Source: Litoribacillus peritrichatus (GTDB lineage: Bacteria; Pseudomonadota; Gammaproteobacteria; Pseudomonadales; Litoribrevibacteraceae). Taken from it: a stretch of DNA of 64,000 nucleotides. A program made the position numbers and the translations under genes. Of this stretch, positions 1-8,327 are shown piece after piece (positions within the stretch are counted from its first letter, which is position 1; every line of letters starts with the position of its first letter). The notes under the pieces were generated by a model, which was given only the letters and a program-made list of their open reading frames with translations, did not search any database and was not told the origin of the DNA. The stretch spans positions 124,001 through 188,000 of the forward strand of contig NZ_BAABBN010000007.1 of assembly GCF_039537985.1 (NCBI RefSeq). The letters are read 5' to 3'.

Positions 1-453
1 AGCGCGACCTCGGCGACCTTTGCGGGTTTATTCAATAATGGCAGCGCGGATATCGCCTATGCGCCTTTGGTTGCGTTTGAACCACTGGAAATGGCGAAAG
101 GCGTTGACCCGAACGGGGGCATTTTTAATTACGCCATTGCTCAAATGAATTTTCAGATGCTGATTCATCCCGAACGTTTTCCTCCGGGGTTTGGGCAAAA
201 GGCACGAGAATTGGCCATTCCAAAGTTTGATGATGCGTTTGAGATAGTTGCCAAAGCAGAATCGAGAATCTCCGATAAATACTGGATTCAGCCAGAGGAC
301 GGTAATCGCATCTCTTATGACAATATGCTGAAAGAAGTTCGTTTGTCGTTAAGGGATGAGGGCGTTTACCACCCGAAGGCGCTGAAATTATTTAAAAGGA
401 TTCGCTGCAAGCAACAACCGAATGATGCAGACTGCTCTGACCCAAGGGAATAA
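1..453 (+). CDS. DUF6091 putative solute-binding protein, 3' part
   Basis: The reading frame is open from base 1, so only the C-terminal 150 or so residues are present and the true start lies outside the window. The segments FNNGSADIAYAP, a run around HPERFPPGFGQKARE, SLRDEGVYHP and the ending KLFKRIRCKQ match what I remember of DUF6091, an exported periplasmic family described as putative solute-binding (TRAP-like). The ligand is unknown. The stop is followed after three bases by the ATG of the next gene, so the two are probably co-transcribed. Assignment rests on remembered family motifs only. Confidence 0.7.
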   Translation, partial: SATSATFAGLFNNGSADIAYAPLVAFEPLEMAKGVDPNGGIFNYAIAQMNFQMLIHPERFPPGFGQKARELAIPKFDDAFEIVAKAESRISDKYWIQPEDGNRISYDNMLKEVRLSLRDEGVYHPKALKLFKRIRCKQQPNDADCSDPRE

Positions 454-456
454 ACA

Positions 457-1029
457 ATGAAGAACATATCAACTAATCTGGTCATCCGTTTGGCCCTTGT
501 TTTATTGGGTGTCTGGGTAAGCGCCGTACAGGCCAAACCAAGTGACGCAACGGGCAATTTGAATCTGGAGCGTTTGATTGAAAAAGAAGTGCCTGCGAAG
601 CACTTTTATTTTGGCGAATACTCAATTATCCAAGCGAAAGATCAGCCCACCAGTGAAGGCGTAGCCAAGCAGATAGCACAGACCATTGCCTTTAAAACTT
701 CGTCAGAAATCGATGGTGCTTTTTCATTGTTGGTGGAAGGGGAGTCGATCGAGTTCCTGATGACAGATAAGGCAAAAGTACAGCTTGGCTGGTGGGTAAA
801 ACGAGAAGGGGAAGCTGTGGATAACTTCCGATCGGAATTAAAGCCAGCGATGCGATGTTTGTCTGCAGAATTTAAAGGGGATCAACAAGCGCTCGTGAAG
901 GCTTGGCAAGAGCTTTACCAAGCGGCAATGGAGCGTGGATACAAGATATCGGGGGATGGTCGTATGCTGATCAAGCTTCATAGTAATACTGGGTATCTGG
1001 TTGCAGAACTTCAGCTTGCGATTGAGTAA
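457..1029 (+). CDS. Exported protein of unknown function
   Basis: This 190-residue protein starts with a clear Sec signal peptide: a KNIST n-region, the hydrophobic stretch LALVLLGVWVSAV, and a likely cleavage after VQA near residue 26. The mature part is soluble, has no motif I recognise, and contains a single cysteine near residue 128. It follows the DUF6091 gene by 3 bp, so it may be a periplasmic partner of that protein. It converges with the lipoprotein gene downstream, with a hairpin between the two. Confidence 0.7.
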   Translation: MKNISTNLVIRLALVLLGVWVSAVQAKPSDATGNLNLERLIEKEVPAKHFYFGEYSIIQAKDQPTSEGVAKQIAQTIAFKTSSEIDGAFSLLVEGESIEFLMTDKAKVQLGWWVKREGEAVDNFRSELKPAMRCLSAEFKGDQQALVKAWQELYQAAMERGYKISGDGRMLIKLHSNTGYLVAELQLAIE

Positions 1030-1082
1030 AGGGTTAACATTTTTACGTTGTTGAAGGTTTTTGCCGACTCTGCAAATAAGGA

Positions 1083-1117
1083 GTAACTCTTGAGCTATCT
1101 TTATGATCAAGAGTTAC
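1083..1117. terminator. Hairpin between convergent genes, probable bidirectional terminator
   Basis: GTAACTCTTGA (1083-1093) is perfectly complementary to TCAAGAGTTAC (1107-1117) across a 13-base loop. AATTTTGG follows on the plus side. On the minus side the stem is followed by a weaker T-rich tract. It lies between two convergent genes, which suits shared termination. Confidence 0.6.
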
Positions 1118-1140
1118 AATTTTGGAGTTGAGTTCGCGCT

Positions 1141-3960
1141 TTAGTTGATTATAGGAGGAACTTTATTGATTATAATATCTCGGGATTGATTATGGCTCTC
1201 ATCTACATCATATAATAAGGTTAGTGAACCATTGCTCTCTCTAATAAGCTGCTTTTGATAGATATTATTGAATACTTCAGGAATATATTTTTGATTTAAC
1301 TCATTGAAGTTTTCATCAAATTCGATTGCTAAAATTTGGGATGAAGGCGCATTGCTAAATAGCCCAAAAAAATTACTGTTCACGCTGGGTGATATATTTG
1401 CTGTACTATAAAAAAGATTATCATCACTATATTGGTTTATTTTGTTCCCTTGAGAGTCAAGCCTTGTAAAGGCTGCTTTATATAGTATTTGATTCAAACC
1501 AAGGCCTGCTCCGCTTATTAAAATATCGTTATTTGATGTTTCTATTACGGATGTCATCCAAACCTGAAAATACTCTCCTGTGTTATTCCACTCATAAATT
1601 TTATTTAGGTTAGAGCCTATGTTGAGAACATAAATGCCATTGGTAAGTCCAAAAGACGGGTCTCCACCGAAAGGGTAAGCCTCTCCACTAACTAGTAGAT
1701 TATTCGAAGAGGTAACAAGTAGTTCTTTTATATTGAGTTGCTCCGCATTCTCTAATGAAGGGATTTCCAGAGCACTAGACATATTAGTTATCTCCATATC
1801 AGTCTGATGTACTGTATTATTACTGGAGGATATTGTTAATTTATTATTCCACTTTGTTATATAATCGAAGCTAAACTGTTCAGTTATATTTTCTGGTTTA
1901 TAAAGTAGTTCTGAAACATGATCTAAGTTCGAGTTTAGCTTAAGCAAAATAGCATCACTACTTCCCCAATCTTGCCCTACTAAATATATAAAACCGTCCG
2001 ATGACTCATAAAAATCTTTGAACCGATCTCTTCCTATAGCAATAGAAACATGTTCATTAACTTTATGACCGTTGTCGTCAACTCGAATAATCCAATCATC
2101 AATACCATTTAAATTCGTTGATACTTCAGGTGAATCGGTGGATGCAAGAATTAAATATCCTCCTTGGTTAGATCTAATGATTTTTTTGGCTTGGTCATTT
2201 CCGCTACCACCTAAAACAGTCCTAAAAGTTCCGACTTCAAGCTTTGAGGATTCCCCCCAATCACTTTCCAACCCATTTTGATCAACAGTTCGGATTCGCG
2301 CGTAGTACTCACCGATGGTCAGTGTTTCAGTAATAGTATTGGTAGTTCCGTTGGTATTTAACGCCAGATCGATAAATGTCTCATCCTTAGCAATTTGAAT
2401 ATCATAGGATTGCGCCTGATCCACAGCACTCCAGTTGAGTGTCACGTCGTAATCCGTTTCGTTGGTGTTTACGGTTGACGTTAAGTTAGTTGGCGTATTT
2501 AGCGGATCAATAGCGAAGTTAAGCGGGTTACTCCATGGACCGGTTTTGTTGAGAGCATTGGTTGCACGAATTCGCCATTCGTAAACGCCCAGCTTTAAAT
2601 CAGTTACGGTGGCTTCAGTACCATTAACAGTTTGCTCACTGATCGTGTTCAGGAAGCCATCTTTTGATAGTTGAACTGTGTAACTTTGAGCGCCATCATG
2701 TGCCTGCCAGGTCAAGTTCACATCTACCTGATTTTTGAATGAAGTGTTGTTCGCTGGCGCTGAGAGTTGAAGTGCATTCTTCGCCTCTGGAAAAACCGTT
2801 ACGTTGACTAAGTTTGAATTAGTGCGGCTATTGCCCACAGAGCTTTGAACCAATAAGCTGTGTCTGGACGTTGCATTGTCTGTTGCCCAAAAGTACGGTT
2901 GCCAGTTAAATGTGATTTGGCCTGCATCGAGTTCTTCTTGGCTGACTTGTGCTGCATCTTTCGTTGCTACCGGTTCGCCGCTGACTAATAAAGTAAATTC
3001 AGTGTTGCTGATTTGAGTGGGGATAGAAACCCGAACCACAGATTCGCCAGAGACGGTGGCATCTTCTGCCGGAGAAAGAATGATCACTTGGCTCTGTAGT
3101 TCACCAATGTCAGCTGCAGGAATGACGGTGCCTGTTTCGCCACGACTTAGGTTTTCAAGGTTGGTTTGAATTGCTTCCACGTCTAGTTCGGTAGCCGCGA
3201 CTCTCAGGTCGTCAATCAGGCCATCGGTATTAATCTCGCCATCGGCGCCAAAGTCATTGGCGGTGTTGTTGAGGAGCTCGGCCAGCTTGGCTTCCAGGTT
3301 AGCGTTTTCAGCTTCTGCCAGATTAGTTGCGTGTTGATAAAAAACAGCGGAAGTAAATAGAAGGTACGAGTTGGCTTCCGAATCAGCATCATCTGAACCG
3401 TCATAGATATTGAATTGGCTGAAGGTGCCGTCAATGTCTGAATCTATGATGGACTCAAGATCGGTAATCCACTCTTCTTGTGCCTGAGATACGGCTTGTA
3501 CAACGTCCAAACCTGCTTCCATGAGCTCCAAGACTCTGTCATGGGTCAGGTGAGTAAGAATATTTACGTTGGCCGATTGTTCGTCGGCATTGGAAACGTC
3601 GTAAATGGCTCTTAGAGTAAGTTTATCGTCTGAGATCAAACCAGTCAGTTCGTTGTAGTGATAACCGTCGACCGTAATAATCGTTGGGCCCGTGTTGCTC
3701 ATTTTAAAGCTGAAGTTGCCAAGGCTGTCTTTGGTTTTGGTGGTAATCGATGTGCCCGTGGATTCGCCTTGATCAGTCAACTGGGTAACATCTACCGTAG
3801 AACCGATTAAGAAAGGTCCTTTTTGTGCACTGCCTTCAATGGTGTATCCCGTGCCCGTAATGCCACCTTCTTCAGGATGACCACCACTGCCGCCGCTGGA
3901 GCAACCGGTGAGAGATGCTAAAGCAATGCTGATCATTGCCAAGCCGAGTTTGAAGTTCAT
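1141..3960 (-). CDS. Large lipoprotein with fibronectin type III-like domains and a propeller-like C-terminus
   Basis: The 939-residue product begins with a lipoprotein signal ending in the lipobox LTGC (Cys about residue 20), followed by a Ser/Gly-rich tether. The N-terminal third contains EGSAQKGPFLIGSTVDV, typical of surface lipoprotein carboxypeptidase-like or adhesin-like proteins. Two fibronectin type III-like repeats follow at about residues 395-480 and 490-575 (ending WSNPL and WGESS). The last 360 residues carry repeats such as GGSGNDQAKKI and GGYLILAS that suggest a beta-propeller. The DNA for this last part is clearly more AT-rich than the rest. Its ATG overlaps the stop of the DUF6502 gene (ATGA), so the two are translationally coupled. 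Function unknown; probably surface or periplasmic. Confidence 0.75.
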   Translation of the reverse strand: MNFKLGLAMISIALASLTGCSSGGSGGHPEEGGITGTGYTIEGSAQKGPFLIGSTVDVTQLTDQGESTGTSITTKTKDSLGNFSFKMSNTGPTIITVDGYHYNELTGLISDDKLTLRAIYDVSNADEQSANVNILTHLTHDRVLELMEAGLDVVQAVSQAQEEWITDLESIIDSDIDGTFSQFNIYDGSDDADSEANSYLLFTSAVFYQHATNLAEAENANLEAKLAELLNNTANDFGADGEINTDGLIDDLRVAATELDVEAIQTNLENLSRGETGTVIPAADIGELQSQVIILSPAEDATVSGESVVRVSIPTQISNTEFTLLVSGEPVATKDAAQVSQEELDAGQITFNWQPYFWATDNATSRHSLLVQSSVGNSRTNSNLVNVTVFPEAKNALQLSAPANNTSFKNQVDVNLTWQAHDGAQSYTVQLSKDGFLNTISEQTVNGTEATVTDLKLGVYEWRIRATNALNKTGPWSNPLNFAIDPLNTPTNLTSTVNTNETDYDVTLNWSAVDQAQSYDIQIAKDETFIDLALNTNGTTNTITETLTIGEYYARIRTVDQNGLESDWGESSKLEVGTFRTVLGGSGNDQAKKIIRSNQGGYLILASTDSPEVSTNLNGIDDWIIRVDDNGHKVNEHVSIAIGRDRFKDFYESSDGFIYLVGQDWGSSDAILLKLNSNLDHVSELLYKPENITEQFSFDYITKWNNKLTISSSNNTVHQTDMEITNMSSALEIPSLENAEQLNIKELLVTSSNNLLVSGEAYPFGGDPSFGLTNGIYVLNIGSNLNKIYEWNNTGEYFQVWMTSVIETSNNDILISGAGLGLNQILYKAAFTRLDSQGNKINQYSDDNLFYSTANISPSVNSNFFGLFSNAPSSQILAIEFDENFNELNQKYIPEVFNNIYQKQLIRESNGSLTLLYDVDESHNQSRDIIINKVPPIIN

Positions 3961-4817
3961 GATTTGTTACCCTTTGTTAGATTTTCAAAATAGTAAATAC
4001 CGATGCCCGATCTATGTCGGGTTGATGGTTGTTCTGTCGTTGTTGGCAGTTCTGTTGTTGATTGAGTATCAGGATTGGTGTCTCGATCTCTTTCGGCAAG
4101 CCACTGGTTCAGCTTGATTAAAAGCTTTTCACTTTCTATCCGACTTAACTGTTTAAAGGCTTCTACGTCTTCTTTTGACAGGTTGTCGTAAGCCACTGAG
4201 AGCTGCATTCGAGGACTTGCTGCCTCAGGGTCCAGGTTATTGTCTAACGTGGCTAACAAGTCGGCCGCACTTTGGCCCATGATTTTGAGTTTTTCAGATG
4301 TATCTTCAGTCGGTACGTAGCCCTTAGATATCAAACAAATTTGGTCGTTATCCGTTTTCTCTACAGAACCAATCCGTATCAGTTCATCAAGAATCGCTTT
4401 GGCGGGTATATCGCCACTGACTTGTTGAACCAATTCGTTAAAACTCGGTTGCTGACCATTGATGTTAAGCGTTAAAGGTTGCTCTTGTTTGTCCAGGAAC
4501 TCAGGTAACCGGAGCCAACCTTGAATGACGCGCTCTGCTCTGTTGGATGTTATGAATTCCACTTGATCCGGCGAAGCGTCTTGTTCAGATCGAATACGGG
4601 AGACTTCTTTACGGTGAAGACCTGTGAGTACTGAAATACGAGACGTACTTTGCTGCTTTTTTTCTAGAGCAAACTCATCTTCAGCCACGCTGACATAAGC
4701 ATGCTTGACCCATTCTGAAAAGGTAGCGAAGCCTACGCCTGATCTTATGAGTAGGCGTACCAGAGGTTTTAACAGTTTGATGGCTGCTTTTGATAAATAG
4801 CTTTTATGATCGTCCAT
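3957..4817 (-). CDS. DUF6502 family protein
   Basis: A 286-residue protein whose start LSKAAIKLLKPLVRLLIRSG and the following FSEWVKHAYVSVAEDEF are characteristic of DUF6502. The segment SRISVLTGLHRKEVSRI looks like a helix-turn-helix, so it may bind DNA. I chose the ATG at 4817; the open frame extends to 4856, but that upstream part encodes an 18-bp perfect palindrome and no protein-like sequence. The C-terminal 60 residues are Ser/Thr-rich. It overlaps the downstream lipoprotein gene by 4 bp. The palindrome directly before the start suggests autoregulation. Function is not established. Confidence 0.75.
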   Translation of the reverse strand: MDDHKSYLSKAAIKLLKPLVRLLIRSGVGFATFSEWVKHAYVSVAEDEFALEKKQQSTSRISVLTGLHRKEVSRIRSEQDASPDQVEFITSNRAERVIQGWLRLPEFLDKQEQPLTLNINGQQPSFNELVQQVSGDIPAKAILDELIRIGSVEKTDNDQICLISKGYVPTEDTSEKLKIMGQSAADLLATLDNNLDPEAASPRMQLSVAYDNLSKEDVEAFKQLSRIESEKLLIKLNQWLAERDRDTNPDTQSTTELPTTTEQPSTRHRSGIGIYYFENLTKGNKS

Positions 4818-4822
4818 GATAG

Positions 4823-4840
4823 TTGGGAATATATTCCCAA
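4823..4840. promoter_or_regulatory. 18-bp perfect palindrome, candidate operator of the DUF6502-lipoprotein operon
   Basis: TTGGGAATATATTCCCAA is a perfect dyad ending 5 bp before the ATG at 4817. A symmetric site this long, so close to the start, suits a repressor operator. Since the DUF6502 protein has a helix-turn-helix-like segment, it is the first candidate to bind here. This is inference from position. Confidence 0.55.
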
Positions 4841-4884
4841 TTATTGTAAATTGCAATAGTCTGATTATTTATTGATCTAAAAAA

Positions 4885-4925
4885 ACAAAACCCCGAACTT
4901 CTCTCGAAGCCGGGGTTTGTTTTTT
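4885..4925. terminator. Bidirectional Rho-independent terminator after fadH
   Basis: CCCCG and CTTC pair with GAAG and CGGGG, with A-runs on one side and T-runs on the other. The GC-rich stem can therefore stop transcription from fadH on the minus strand, and any plus-strand readthrough. Confidence 0.8.
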
Positions 4926-4962
4926 AATTTAAGTGAGTTCAAATGGTTGGTTAATTCAGGTC

Positions 4963-6996
4963 TTAAATCTCAGCCGCCAGGCGCGTACCTTGGTCGATTG
5001 CACGTTTTGCATCCAGCTCTGCAGCGACATCGGCACCACCGATCAGGTGATGTGGCTTGTTCAGGCCTTCTACCAGTTCGCGTAGCGGGTCTTGACCGGC
5101 ACAGATCACAATATTGTCCACATTAAGTACTTCTGACTGATCGCCTACGGTGACATGTAAGCCTTGGTCGTCGATCTTGTCGTAAGTACAGCCAGGGATC
5201 ATGTTCACGCCCTTGTTCTTCAGGCCTGTGCGGTGAATCCAGCCCGTGGTTTTACCCAGTTTGGCACCCACTTTTGATTTCTTACGTTGAAGTAAGAATA
5301 CTTCACGTGGGGATTCGCTTACTTCCGGTTGAACGCCTTCGATACCGCCGCGCGCCTGAAGCGTCATGTCCACACCCCATTCTTTCATGAACGCAGGGAT
5401 GTTTTGGCTGGTGGCTTCGCCTTCGTGAGAAAGGTATTCGGATACATCGAAACCAATACCGCCGGCACCGATAACAGCCACCTTCTTACCCACCGGCTTT
5501 TTATCTTTAAGTACGTCCAGGTAGCTCAGTACTTTTGGATGATCGATGCCTTCGATCTCTGGCATACGAGGTGCAATCCCCGTTGCGATGACCACTTCGT
5601 CGAAGTCGCCGTTGTTCAGGTCATCCGCAGAAACACGCGTGTTCAGTTTCAGGTTGATGTCGGACAGCTCGATTTGTTTACCGAAGTAACGAATGGTTTC
5701 GTAGAATTCTTCTTTGCCCGGAATTTGCTTAGCTACGTTGAACTGGCCACCAATTTCGCTGGAAGCGTCAAAAATAGTTACCTGATGACCGCGTGACGCA
5801 GCCGTAGTCGCAAAACCAAGGCCGGCAGGACCTGCGCCAACTACCGCAATTTTCTTTTTCGCAGCGGTTGGTTCGATGACAATCTCAGTCTCATGACAGG
5901 CGCGAGGGTTGACTAAACAGCTGGTCATTTTGCCGCTGAATACGTGGTCTAAACACGCCTGGTTACAGCCGATACAGGTGTTGATTTCGTCACTGCGGCC
6001 TTCTTCGGCCTTCTGTACAAAGAATGGGTCAGCCAGGAACGGACGAGCCATAGAAACCATGTCAGCGTCGCCACGTTCCAACACTTCTTCAGCCACTTCT
6101 GGCGTGTTGATACGGTTGGAGGTGATCAGTGGGATGTTAAGCTCTTTCTTGAACTTCGCCGTTACCCAAGTGAACGCGGCGCGAGGCACTTTGGTTGCGA
6201 TCGTCGGGATACGCGCTTCGTGCCAACCGATACCGGTGTTGATGATGGTAGCGCCTGCTTTTTCGATTTCTTTGCCCAGTTCAACCACTTCTTCATAAGT
6301 GCTGCCGCCTTCAACCAAGTCCAGCATCGACAGACGATAGATGATGATGAACTTCTCGCCGACCGCTTCTCGGGTACGACGAACGGTGTCAATGGCTACT
6401 TTCATTCGGTTTTTGTATTCGCCACCGAATTCATCGTCACGCTGGTTGGTGCGCTGTGCCAGGAACTGGTTAAGGAAATAGCCCTCAGACCCCATGATCT
6501 CTACGCCGTCGTAGCCGCCAACCTGAGCGTATTGAGCCATTTGTACGATGTCTTGAATTTGCTGATCAATGCCGTCCGCGTCTAATTCTTTTGGTTTGAA
6601 CGGGTTGATCGGGGCCTGAATCGCCGAAGGCGCGACCGAGTTAGGGTTAAATGCATAGCGGCCTGTATGAAGAATCTGCATACAGATCTTACTGCCTTCT
6701 GCGTGTACTGCGTCTGTAATGGGCTTGTGCTTTAGAGCGTCCTCATTACTTTTGATCAGGTTGGTATGCGGGTGCGTTGCGCCTTCTGCGTTGGGTCCGA
6801 AACCACCGGTTACGATCATGCCAACACCGCCGCGTGCACGCTCAGCAAAGAACGCCGCCATCCGCGCGACGCCGTCTTTATGTTCTTCAAGGCCTGTGTG
6901 CATTGAACCCATTAATACGCGGTTTTTTAACGTCGTGAAACCAAGGTCCAGTGGCTCAAGCAGTTTTGGAAAGTGTGCATTTGGTGTTGCTGACAT
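4963..6996 (-). CDS. fadH: NADPH-dependent 2,4-dienoyl-CoA reductase
   Basis: FadH reduces 2,4-dienoyl-CoA intermediates so that unsaturated fatty acids can pass through beta-oxidation. The 677-residue length fits the family. An N-terminal old-yellow-enzyme TIM barrel (LLEPLDLGFTTLKNRV, then PFLADP) binds FMN. Cysteines near residues 341, 344, 348 and 360 (CIGCNQAC then C) hold the 4Fe-4S cluster. GAGPAGLGFA near residue 390 and GAGGIGFD near 510 are the FAD and NADPH dinucleotide folds. I chose the ATG at 6996 because GGAGA lies about 8 bases upstream; the ORF extends five codons further without a ribosome site. The inverted repeat at 7147-7164 is shared with the acyl-CoA dehydrogenase gene at 12.8 kb. 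Confidence 0.93.
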   Translation of the reverse strand: MSATPNAHFPKLLEPLDLGFTTLKNRVLMGSMHTGLEEHKDGVARMAAFFAERARGGVGMIVTGGFGPNAEGATHPHTNLIKSNEDALKHKPITDAVHAEGSKICMQILHTGRYAFNPNSVAPSAIQAPINPFKPKELDADGIDQQIQDIVQMAQYAQVGGYDGVEIMGSEGYFLNQFLAQRTNQRDDEFGGEYKNRMKVAIDTVRRTREAVGEKFIIIYRLSMLDLVEGGSTYEEVVELGKEIEKAGATIINTGIGWHEARIPTIATKVPRAAFTWVTAKFKKELNIPLITSNRINTPEVAEEVLERGDADMVSMARPFLADPFFVQKAEEGRSDEINTCIGCNQACLDHVFSGKMTSCLVNPRACHETEIVIEPTAAKKKIAVVGAGPAGLGFATTAASRGHQVTIFDASSEIGGQFNVAKQIPGKEEFYETIRYFGKQIELSDINLKLNTRVSADDLNNGDFDEVVIATGIAPRMPEIEGIDHPKVLSYLDVLKDKKPVGKKVAVIGAGGIGFDVSEYLSHEGEATSQNIPAFMKEWGVDMTLQARGGIEGVQPEVSESPREVFLLQRKKSKVGAKLGKTTGWIHRTGLKNKGVNMIPGCTYDKIDDQGLHVTVGDQSEVLNVDNIVICAGQDPLRELVEGLNKPHHLIGGADVAAELDAKRAIDQGTRLAAEI

Positions 6997-7146
6997 AGTT
7001 CTTATCTCCAACGCGAAAGTGCGTTATTCATCCAGTCGGTAATAGAAATGGAATGTGGATCTTAAAGAGCATCCCATTTTCTGCTCCGGGTTCTTAAGAC
7101 CCGGATGTCATTTTGGAGCTAGTATCCAGTCTGGAATATTTTGCGT

Positions 7147-7164
7147 CCTTAACATTTGTTAAGG
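7147..7164. promoter_or_regulatory. Inverted repeat CCTTAAC-N4-GTTAAGG, copy 1, upstream of fadH
   Basis: CCTTAACATTTGTTAAGG has perfect 7-bp arms around ATTT. It lies about 150 bp before the fadH ATG and just past the stop of pycR. An identical 18-mer lies 99 bp before the acyl-CoA dehydrogenase at 12777. Two copies before two beta-oxidation genes point to a fatty-acid-responsive regulator. I cannot name the regulator. Confidence 0.6.
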
Positions 7165-7168
7165 CTGG

Positions 7169-8113
7169 CTAAAATATTCCGATGGGCTGCTGTTCGAGTG
7201 TGTCTAAGTTTTGTTGTACGTATTCCAGTAATGCTGACATGGCAGGTGTTGGGTGCTTGGCTTTGGGGTACACCAGACACCAAGAGCGTTTAAGTGCAAA
7301 GCCCGGAATCGCCACTTCTTTAAGTAGCCCTAATTTGAGCTCGGGTAAAATACTGAGTTTGGGCAATACAGCCACCCCAATTTCGGCTAAAACACCGTGT
7401 TTGACGGCTTCGTTAGAGCCTAACTCCATGATGGGCGCATACCGAATACGATTTTCCTGACAATAGAGTTCAAACGCCAAACGGCTGCCGGAACCCTGTT
7501 CGCGTGATAATAATCCGGCATTGAGGAAGTCTTCCATACTGGGGTTGGCTGCGGTATGAATCGGGTGATTGCTGTGGGCCACGGGCAGAAACTCATTGTC
7601 CAGGAAGGGCAGTGAGGCGAGCGGCTTTTCTTCAGGGACGATGCCCATAATAACCAGGTGGTCTTTATTTTTGTTGAGTCGTTGCAATGCTTCAGAGCGG
7701 TTGACGACACTGACTTTGACGTTGAGCGCGGGGTGCTCGGCCAGAAAATTTTTAAGTACATAAGGCACCACGTATTGAGCTGTGTTCACTGCCACTAAAT
7801 TTAAGTCTCCGGCTACCTGACCTTCCATGGCGGCCAGGTTGGTTTGCAAATAGCGCAATTCATCAAAAATGACATGGATTGAATCCGCCAGCTTTTCTCC
7901 GGCGGCCGTGCAATAGAGTTTTCGGCCAACGTACTCAAACACAGGCACCCCCAGTGCGGCTTCTAACTGTCGAATTTGGCTGCTGACCGCCGGTTGGCTC
8001 AGACCCAGGGTGTCACCGGCTTTGGAGTAGCTTTTGGATTGGTACACGCCCAGGAAGACTTGCAGTTGACGAAAGGTGAGTCGATTGACCAGTTTTTGAA
8101 CGGATAAAGGCAT
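7169..8113 (-). CDS. pycR: LysR-family regulator of pyruvate carboxylase
   Basis: A 314-residue LysR-type regulator. The winged helix-turn-helix spans about residues 10-70 (LTFRQLQVFLGVYQSKSYSKAG, LSQPAVSSQIRQLE), and a periplasmic-binding-protein-like effector domain follows (GDLNLVAVNTAQYVVP onward). It is transcribed divergently from pycA, as the LysR gene pycR is next to pycA/pycB in Pseudomonas, and that context gives the symbol. The 214-bp divergent region holds a near-perfect dyad (8171-8188) that could be its binding site. The effector is not evident from sequence. Confidence 0.85.
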   Translation of the reverse strand: MPLSVQKLVNRLTFRQLQVFLGVYQSKSYSKAGDTLGLSQPAVSSQIRQLEAALGVPVFEYVGRKLYCTAAGEKLADSIHVIFDELRYLQTNLAAMEGQVAGDLNLVAVNTAQYVVPYVLKNFLAEHPALNVKVSVVNRSEALQRLNKNKDHLVIMGIVPEEKPLASLPFLDNEFLPVAHSNHPIHTAANPSMEDFLNAGLLSREQGSGSRLAFELYCQENRIRYAPIMELGSNEAVKHGVLAEIGVAVLPKLSILPELKLGLLKEVAIPGFALKRSWCLVYPKAKHPTPAMSALLEYVQQNLDTLEQQPIGIF

Positions 8114-8170
8114 GAACTCTCCGGAAGTCGTTGTTATCTGGTGAGAATTTTACTCGCAAATAAATCTATA

Positions 8171-8188
8171 TATAAGTAATTGCTTATA
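8171..8188. promoter_or_regulatory. Dyad in the pycR-pycA divergent promoter region
   Basis: TATAAGTAATTGCTTATA has six-base arms TATAAG/CTTATA and an inner AATT, with one mismatched pair overall. It is an AT-rich dyad of the kind LysR proteins bind, placed 58 bp from the pycR start and 140 bp from pycA. Assignment to PycR is inferred. Confidence 0.45.
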
Positions 8189-8327
8189 GTTAATCAAATA
8201 AATATCAATTTTACATTATGAAGCTCCGCCCTATCCTTACCACCGAAGACTCGATTACTCAGATGACTTCTGTTTGGCACACCAGTCGTAGGGTGAAAAA
8301 AGAAGCATCGTTAGAGGGCATAGATCC

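Noticed and set aside
7087..7105. Hairpin CCGGGT/ACCCGG upstream of fadH as terminator of pycR
   Set aside because: No T run follows on the minus strand; it may be leader structure but cannot be supported as a terminator.
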